From contig UQHR01000023.1 in NCBI GenBank assembly GCA_900540905.1, positions 1 through 38,897 on the forward strand: 38,897 nt of DNA, written 5' to 3'. Position numbers and translations under genes: made by a program. This stretch comes from an uncultured Collinsella sp. GTDB lineage: Bacteria > Actinomycetota > Coriobacteriia > Coriobacteriales > Coriobacteriaceae. The notes under the pieces were generated by a model, which saw only the letters and a list, made by a program, of their open reading frames with translations, had not been told where the DNA came from and made no database searches. This document shows, piece by piece, positions 34,088-38,897 of the stretch. The number at the start of each line of letters is the position of its first letter. Positions within the stretch are counted from its first letter, which is position 1.

Positions 34088-36673
34088 TTATTTGCCCTTG
34101 GGCTTGCTGGCGTAGAACTTCTTCTTTTTGGACTTGCCGGCAGGGGAGGGTTTGCCAGCAAAGTTGGACTTGCCGTTGCCGTGCGGCCCCTGGTCGCCTG
34201 CCTGCGCGTGCGCGGGCGCTGCCGCGCGAGGCTTGCGGGCCTCGGGGTTGCGCAGCTCCTCGGTTCGCTCGGCAATCTCCTCGGCGCTAAAGCCGACCTC
34301 GGCCATGGCGTCCTCGATGGGCAGGCGGCGCACGATATAGCAGTGGTGCACCTTCTGGTTGCGCGCGAAGTCCTCGGGAATGGTCTGCGTCGTAATGTCC
34401 TCCAGCACGACGCCCGCGCGCGCGAGCTTGCGCGTCTCGGGGCGGAAGCCGCGCAGGTTGCAGCTAAAGATGGCGTGGCCGCCCTGTGCGAGCAGGCGCG
34501 ATACGCCGGCCAAAAGCTCAACATGGTCGCGCTGGACATCCCAGGTACGGCGGCCCATCTTTGACGAGTTCGAGAACGTGGGCGGGTCGACAAAGATCAG
34601 GTCCCAGCGGTTGCGCGTCTGGCGCTGGTCGCGAATCCAGGCGAGCACGTCGTCGCGCACAAAATGATGCTGCGGACCAACAAAGCCGTTCTGGCGCATA
34701 TTGCGCTCGGCCCAGTCCAGGTAGGTGTTCGAGAGGTCGACTGTCACGGTTTCCTCGACGCCGCCGTCGGCCGCATAGCAGGTGGCGGTGCCGGTGTAGG
34801 CGAACAGGTTGAGGAAGCGGCGCGCCTGTTTGGCGTGCTCGCGCACTAGGTTGCGGGTGACGCGGTGATCCAAGAAGATGCCCACATCCAGGTAGTCGTC
34901 AAAGTTGACGGCAAAGGTGAGCCCGCCTTCTTCGATGAGCGGCAGACGACGGCGCGCGATGTTGGCGCGCTCGCCCGATCCGCCCTTGCCGGCGCCCTGC
35001 TTGCCGTACTGCGAGCCGCCGCGCGAGCGCATGCGGGCCTTGGCGTGCACATGCTCGGCCGGAACATCAAGGATGCGCGGCGCGATGGCCAAGATGTCGA
35101 GCATGCGGGCCTGGGCCAGCGCGGGATCGATGGTCTTGGGCGCGGCGTATTCGGCGATGACGAGCCAGCGGCCCGGCGTCTGCGGGCAGCCCTCGTACAG
35201 GTCAATGGCGGCGGAGTAGTCGGGCAGGTCGGCATCGTAGACGCGGTAGCAGCTAACGCCCTCGCGCTTTGCCCACTTTCGACGCAGGCGTGCGTTCTTG
35301 CGCAGGCGGTTGGCGAACTGCTCGGATTCGGGGATGAGCACGGGCAGCGGCTTGCCGTCGCCCAGGTCGAGCGTGGCGGCAGGCTCGGGCATGGGAGTGC
35401 CGGCGGCGTTGTCGTTGACTTCGTCGGCATCCGTGACCTCGGCCTCGGCATCCGCACTGGTCGCAGCCTCAAAAGCTGCGGCGGCGTGGTCGAGCGAAGG
35501 CCAGACTTCGACGGTCGCCTCCTCGTTGTTGGGCATGACGGCGATCGAGCACTCGGGCTCGGCGTGGAGCGCGCGGGCCAGCAATCCATCGCGGGTGAGC
35601 GCGGCGACCGGCGCCGCGGCAAGCTCGGGCGCGCGGCGCAGCTCGCCGACCAGCGTCATGGCGTCGTGCATGAGCGAAAGCGGTGTCTCGGTCGTATCCG
35701 CGACCACGGCGGCACCGGCGACGGCGCCCGCGTGGTCCAGCACGGTGGCGGATTTGGCGGCGCAAAAATCGACAAAGCGCTTGTAGCCGGCGCACTTGAC
35801 CATGCGCTCAGCGGTCTTGCGGGCGGCGGGGTCAACATCCACGGCCACGATGCGTGCCTGGCGCTCGTGTGCTGCCGCCTCGCGCTCGCGTTCCTCGGTA
35901 AGCAGCTGCTCCCACAGAGCGGCGTCGTGCAGCTGCCAGCCCTCAAAGCCCCAGCGCTCGCGTGCGGCGCCCGGGGCGCGGTCAGTCAGAATGTTCACGG
36001 CCTCCAGCAGCAGGCCGCCGCCGGCGCACGAGGCATCGACCAGCGTGGGCAGGGCCTCGTTCTCGTAGTCGTCGGCCGTCAGCTCGCGCTCGCACAGTGC
36101 GGTCCAGCCGACCTGCGCCAGCACCAGGGCGGCGTAGTCGGGGCGCAGCACGTGCGCGCCCTCGCCGGCGCGGGTCGCTGCGGGCGGCAGGCGTTTGAAC
36201 AGCGGGTCGCCTGAAAGGTCCAGGCTGATGCTCGCGCGGCGCTGGCGCAGCGAAAGCAGCAGGTGAACATCGGGATCGGCGGCGTCGACATCGGCGCGAC
36301 GGCCCGTGGTCTCGGCCAGGCGGTCGCACAATGCGTCCTTGGCGCGCAGGGCCGAGAAGCGCGTGTTGCGCAGCTGCTCGGTCACGCCGCGGGCGGTGAT
36401 GGCGATGGTGGCGCCGGGGCGAACAATGCCCTCCCAGGCGATGTCGTAAACGCTATCGTACAGTTCATCGGCATCCTGCGCCTCAAAGCGCCCGAGTACC
36501 ACGAACACACGGCTCGCCAGGCGCGACCACAGACAGGCGCGGTAGCCTTCTTCGAGCTCGCCCTCAAATGTAGCGCGGCCCTTCAGCCGGCGAACATGCG
36601 AAAGCCCGAGGCGTTTAAGCTCATCGGCGAGTGCGGACTCAAAGCCCTCGGGGCAGCTTGCGTAAAATTCCAT
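34088..36673 (-). CDS. rlmL: RlmKL-like bifunctional 23S rRNA methyltransferase
   Basis: 861-residue protein with a THUMP-type N-terminus (EFYASCPEGFESALADEL) and two methyltransferase domains. In RlmKL the first makes m2G2445 and the second m7G2069 of 23S rRNA. The C-terminal RlmK half looks intact: FLNLFAYTGTATCYAA (about 619) binds S-adenosylmethionine and DLIFVDPPTFSNSSKM (about 694) is its catalytic motif. In the N-terminal half motif I is DASCAGGGLLLEA (about 211) instead of DPxCGSGT, and the NPPY motif is not found; DTTETPLSL occupies that region (about 327). An acidic/Ala linker (about 395-440) and a Lys-rich tail (from about 790) are present. The start has GAGAGG upstream. Confidence 0.85.
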   Translation of the reverse strand: MEFYASCPEGFESALADELKRLGLSHVRRLKGRATFEGELEEGYRACLWSRLASRVFVVLGRFEAQDADELYDSVYDIAWEGIVRPGATIAITARGVTEQLRNTRFSALRAKDALCDRLAETTGRRADVDAADPDVHLLLSLRQRRASISLDLSGDPLFKRLPPAATRAGEGAHVLRPDYAALVLAQVGWTALCERELTADDYENEALPTLVDASCAGGGLLLEAVNILTDRAPGAARERWGFEGWQLHDAALWEQLLTEEREREAAAHERQARIVAVDVDPAARKTAERMVKCAGYKRFVDFCAAKSATVLDHAGAVAGAAVVADTTETPLSLMHDAMTLVGELRRAPELAAAPVAALTRDGLLARALHAEPECSIAVMPNNEEATVEVWPSLDHAAAAFEAATSADAEAEVTDADEVNDNAAGTPMPEPAATLDLGDGKPLPVLIPESEQFANRLRKNARLRRKWAKREGVSCYRVYDADLPDYSAAIDLYEGCPQTPGRWLVIAEYAAPKTIDPALAQARMLDILAIAPRILDVPAEHVHAKARMRSRGGSQYGKQGAGKGGSGERANIARRRLPLIEEGGLTFAVNFDDYLDVGIFLDHRVTRNLVREHAKQARRFLNLFAYTGTATCYAADGGVEETVTVDLSNTYLDWAERNMRQNGFVGPQHHFVRDDVLAWIRDQRQTRNRWDLIFVDPPTFSNSSKMGRRTWDVQRDHVELLAGVSRLLAQGGHAIFSCNLRGFRPETRKLARAGVVLEDITTQTIPEDFARNQKVHHCYIVRRLPIEDAMAEVGFSAEEIAERTEELRNPEARKPRAAAPAHAQAGDQGPHGNGKSNFAGKPSPAGKSKKKKFYASKPKGK

Positions 36674-36688
36674 GGGTGACCTCTCTGG

Positions 36689-36717
36689 TTGCGTCGCTCC
36701 ATTATATGATGGATACT
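36689..36717 (+). promoter_or_regulatory. Promoter of the HAD hydrolase gene
   Basis: TTGCGT (36689-36694) and GATACT (36712-36717) are 17 bases apart. It overlaps the opposing -10 box, so the two divergent genes may compete for polymerase. Confidence 0.4.
36701..36706 (-). promoter_or_regulatory. -10 box of the RlmKL-like gene
   Basis: Minus-strand TATAAT, 27 bases before the start codon, without a good -35 box. Confidence 0.45.
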
Positions 36718-36748
36718 TCGTTTACTCTCGCCCCCGAAAGGAACCCAT

Positions 36749-37576
36749 ATGATTGATGCGTGCCCCGATTCCGCCGTGCTCTTTTTTGACGTGGACGGCA
36801 CGCTGACGTCGTTCGATCCCGACAACATGACCGACAAGGACTTTTCGGCGGTTCACCCCTCGCAGGCGGTCGTCGAGGCGTTTCATCGTCTGCGCGACGC
36901 GGGACACCAGGCATTTATCTGCACGGGTCGTCCCTTGTGGCTGATTGCCGATGGCCTGCGCGCGCTGAACCCGGCGGGTGTCGTTGCCATGGCGGGAGCG
37001 ACGCTCGAGGTCGAGGGCCGCGTGGTACACGAGGACTGCTTTGATGAGGACGTTATCGAGGAGCTGGCACGCCGTATGGCCGCGGCAGGGATTGAAGCCT
37101 TTTTCGAGACCAACGTGGCTACCTTTGCCCTGGAACCCGCGGGTGTTGAGCAGCCGTCTCTGATCGGCACTTCTGTGGTGCACAGCGCCGAGGAGATGCG
37201 CGTCGACGGCCGTCTGCGCGTGGGCAAGGTGTGCATCGTCGCGAGCTACCTGGCTCGCGTAGCCAACGATGACGGCTTTATCGATCGCGAGTTTGAGCTG
37301 TGCAACACCGGTGGTCAGAATCGCGAGCTGAGCCCCAAGGGCATTGACAAGGGCGTGGGCGTGGCGCGAGCGCTGGAATACCTGGGTCGCACCGGCAACG
37401 CGCGCACCTTTGGCTTTGGCGATTCCGGCAACGATCTGGGTATGCTCGCCGCTGTCGAGACGGCCGTGGCCATGGGCAACGCCATGCCCGAGGTCAAGGC
37501 GCTCGCCGACTACGTGACTGATGATGTCGCACACGACGGCACCGTCACAGCGATGCAGCATTTCGGCCTCATCTAA
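36749..37576 (+). CDS. HAD-superfamily Cof-type phosphatase
   Basis: 275-residue cytoplasmic hydrolase of HAD class IIB. Motif I is FFDVDGTLTSF (about 12-22; the nucleophile is the first Asp), motif II CTGRP (about 58), motif III Lys in LSPKGIDKG (about 197), and motif IV GFGDSGNDLGML (about 219-230). The middle segment fits the Cof-type cap. Such enzymes dephosphorylate sugar phosphates or flavin precursors; the substrate is unknown. The start is preceded by GAAAGGA. Confidence 0.9.
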   Translation: MIDACPDSAVLFFDVDGTLTSFDPDNMTDKDFSAVHPSQAVVEAFHRLRDAGHQAFICTGRPLWLIADGLRALNPAGVVAMAGATLEVEGRVVHEDCFDEDVIEELARRMAAAGIEAFFETNVATFALEPAGVEQPSLIGTSVVHSAEEMRVDGRLRVGKVCIVASYLARVANDDGFIDREFELCNTGGQNRELSPKGIDKGVGVARALEYLGRTGNARTFGFGDSGNDLGMLAAVETAVAMGNAMPEVKALADYVTDDVAHDGTVTAMQHFGLI

Positions 37577-37648
37577 TGAATCCCGCGTTCTGACGTTTGC
37601 CCAAACTGTGACTCTTTGCTTTTACATGCTCAATCGATTTATCAATCC

Positions 37649-37664
37649 AAACACTGAGGTGTTT
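37649..37664. promoter_or_regulatory. Small inverted repeat in the transaldolase leader
   Basis: AAACAC-TGAG-GTGTTT, about 105 bases before the transaldolase gene in AT-rich sequence. It could be an operator; the stem is too short for a convincing terminator. A TTGATA at 37705 is a possible -35 box without a clear -10 box. Confidence 0.3.
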
Positions 37665-37769
37665 ATACCGTTCGCCGAGAAGATAAAAAACCGCAGCTCA
37701 CGCCTTGATAAACGTAGGTAAAGTGTTTAGCAGTTTATCGGCCGTATGCTAACGAAAGGAATCAGGCAG

Positions 37770-38474
37770 ATGGCAATCAAGGTGTTCGCTGACGGTGCAA
37801 ACCTCGAGGGCATGCTCGACATGTACGAGAACGGCAACGTTCAGGGTTTCACGACCAACCCGTCCCTTATGAAGAAGGGCGGCGTGACGGATTACCGCGC
37901 GTTTGCCAAGGAGGTCCTAGCCCACATCACCGATGTGTCCGTGTCGTTTGAGGTCTTTGCCGATGACGTCGAGACCATGGAGGTCGAGGCCCGCGAGATT
38001 GCTACCTGGGCCGAGAACGTCTACGTCAAGATTCCGTGCGTGACCACCAAGGGCGAGTCCACCGCCGAGTTGGTGCGCAAGCTTTCGGCCGACGGCATCA
38101 AGGTCAATGTCACCACCATCTTTACGCCCGAGCAGGTCGACGAGATGGTCGAGACCGTTGACGCCGAGACCCCGTCCATCATTTCGCTCTTTGCCGGCCG
38201 TATCGCCGATACCGGCGTCGACCCCATTCCGTTTATGACGGAGTCGGTCGAGAAGGCCGCCGCAAAGCCCAACTGCGAGGTCCTGTGGGCGTCCACGCGC
38301 GAGCTCATCAATATCTACCAGGCAGAAGCCTGCGGCTGCCAGATCATCACGGTGCCCAACAGCATCCTGGCCAAGCGCAAGAACATCGGCCGCGACCCGT
38401 ACGAGGTCTCGCTCGACACCGTCCGCGGCTTTGCCAAGGATATCGCCGCTTTGGGCTTCCATATCCTGCCGTAA
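37770..38474 (+). CDS. Transaldolase, FSA/TalC-type
   Basis: 234-residue (beta-alpha)8 barrel enzyme of the small transaldolase family, acting on sedoheptulose 7-phosphate/glyceraldehyde 3-phosphate or as a fructose-6-phosphate aldolase. GFTTNPSLMKKGG (about 26-38) and the Schiff-base Lys87 in NVYVKIPC are the family signatures; VNVTTIFTPEQ, SLFAGRIADTG and ASTRELINIYQAEACGCQII follow in the usual order. ATG 37770 is chosen over 37746 because GAAAGGA lies about nine bases upstream. The last codons are echoed about 155 bases downstream, beyond a palindrome. Confidence 0.92.
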   Translation: MAIKVFADGANLEGMLDMYENGNVQGFTTNPSLMKKGGVTDYRAFAKEVLAHITDVSVSFEVFADDVETMEVEAREIATWAENVYVKIPCVTTKGESTAELVRKLSADGIKVNVTTIFTPEQVDEMVETVDAETPSIISLFAGRIADTGVDPIPFMTESVEKAAAKPNCEVLWASTRELINIYQAEACGCQIITVPNSILAKRKNIGRDPYEVSLDTVRGFAKDIAALGFHILP

Positions 38475-38488
38475 CGCGAACACCGACT

Positions 38489-38585
38489 GTGTCGTGGACT
38501 GTTCGCCCCGGCCTTTCCTTTCCCTATCGTTCACGCGCTTCGCGAGGGTCGCGCTAGGCAAAGGAAAGGCCGGGGCTGCCGACAC
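38489..38585. repeat. Long palindrome after the transaldolase gene
   Basis: Perfect 16-base arms CCCCGGCCTTTCCTTT (38506-38521) and 38560-38575 enclose a GC-rich 38-base loop; an outer pair GTGTCG/CGACAC (38489-38494, 38580-38585) extends it. It starts 15 bases after the stop codon. It may act as a terminator, but it resembles the palindrome after ffs in design. The gene-free stretch 38475-38790 also holds the transaldolase 3' echo, a terminator and a stretch (38630-38715) where I recognise no gene. Confidence 0.8.
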
Positions 38586-38607
38586 GAACTTGCCAGTAGG
38601 TTGGTGA

Positions 38608-38628
38608 TTGGCTTCCATATTCTGCCGT
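38608..38628 (+). pseudogene. Echo of the transaldolase 3' end
   Basis: GGCTTCCATATTCTGCCGT (38610-38628) matches 38454-38472 at 18 of 19 bases. The frame reads IGFHILPW against LGFHILP-stop in the gene. The single difference is a synonymous third-codon base, suggesting descent from a coding 3' end whose stop is lost. Confidence 0.65.
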
Positions 38629-38715
38629 GGACAAAGGTACCCCCGCCTGCGCCGTGCAAAATTGAGAATATTCAGCAAGGTAAAGGTCTTTATCAGTTAA
38701 CCGAAGCATGGAACG

Positions 38716-38761
38716 GCCCCCGTTTTGGCTCTGACGACGCTAAAACGGGGGCTGTTTTTTT
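38716..38761 (+). terminator. Strong intrinsic terminator
   Basis: Arms GCCCCCGTTTTGGC (38716-38729) and GCTAAAACGGGGGC (38739-38752) with one G-T pair, followed by TGTTTTTTTG. It lies downstream of the transaldolase echo and is probably the original terminator of that gene, or of a short RNA from 38630-38715. Confidence 0.9.
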
Positions 38762-38790
38762 GCTTTTTCGCCTCTGGGAGGCATCCGGAA

Positions 38791-38897
38791 CGGTAGCGCG
38801 CAGAGATGTGGCGTAAGAGGCGGGGCATACCCCGCCTCTTCCCTTTCTTGAAAGGGAGGGGACACCGCCTAGAATTCGTCGTTGGAGTAATGAAGGT
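38791..38897. repeat. Right copy of window-terminal inverted repeat
   Basis: Reverse complement of 1-107 with one difference at 38829. Here the palindrome AAGAGGCGGGG...CCCCGCCTCTT has CATA at its tip, so the change affects only the tip of the hairpin and the stem is preserved. Confidence 0.9.

Noticed and set aside
34865..36214. Plus-strand open frame of 449 codons opposite the RlmKL-like gene
   Set aside because: It lacks any domain or ribosome-binding site and overlaps a well-supported methyltransferase gene.

Overview
The window reads as a gut Coriobacteriia chromosome segment, most likely Collinsella or a close relative. This is inferred from about 60% G+C, several LPXTG-type surface proteins, strong Shine-Dalgarno sites, the SRP RNA type and intergenic spaces full of GC-rich palindromes. 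No rRNA, tRNA, CRISPR array or complete transposon is visible.

Layout. (1) 1-12.1 kb: a giant sortase-anchored, pilin-repeat adhesin, about 3,994 residues if one frameshift near 7080 is repaired. (2) 12.1-12.6 kb: a terminator-like hairpin, the SRP RNA gene ffs with a good promoter, and a long palindrome. (3) 12.5-15.0 kb: a relic island lying between two copies of a 106-108 bp direct repeat. It holds a DUF4143-type ATPase with four 23-bp iterons upstream, a truncated XRE regulator, a small membrane protein and an istB (IS21) fragment. (4) 15-20 kb: an LANTG coiled-coil surface protein and a heterodimeric ABC exporter. (5) 20-25.4 kb: an IS21-like end relic, a flavodoxin-like protein, a structured repeat, a 62-bp tandem hairpin array and a 1,362-residue LANTG surface protein. 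(6) 25.6-29.1 kb: a second copy of the structured repeat, an LtaS-like polymer synthase and a nitroreductase. (7) 29.2-34 kb: a potassium module of a Kup transporter, a small membrane protein, and a shortened KdpD-like kinase with a KdpE-like regulator. (8) 34-38.5 kb: an RlmKL-like rRNA methyltransferase, a HAD hydrolase and a transaldolase. (9) The window begins and ends in a 107-bp inverted repeat.

Three sortase substrates (MPDTG, LANTG, LANTG) and an LtaS-like enzyme make this largely a cell-envelope region; no sortase gene is in the window. The kup/KdpDE-like cluster suggests control of Kup by a two-component system in the absence of kdpFABC here.

The most unusual content is intergenic. 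Two elements (20881-21003, minus; 25578-25710, plus) share identical single-stranded cores and loops, while both their outer and inner stems differ in sequence but remain self-complementary. That is covariation of the kind expected from a selected folded RNA or DNA element. Other palindromes, iterons and a palindrome next to a duplicated 3' end of the transaldolase gene point to several families of small dispersed elements.
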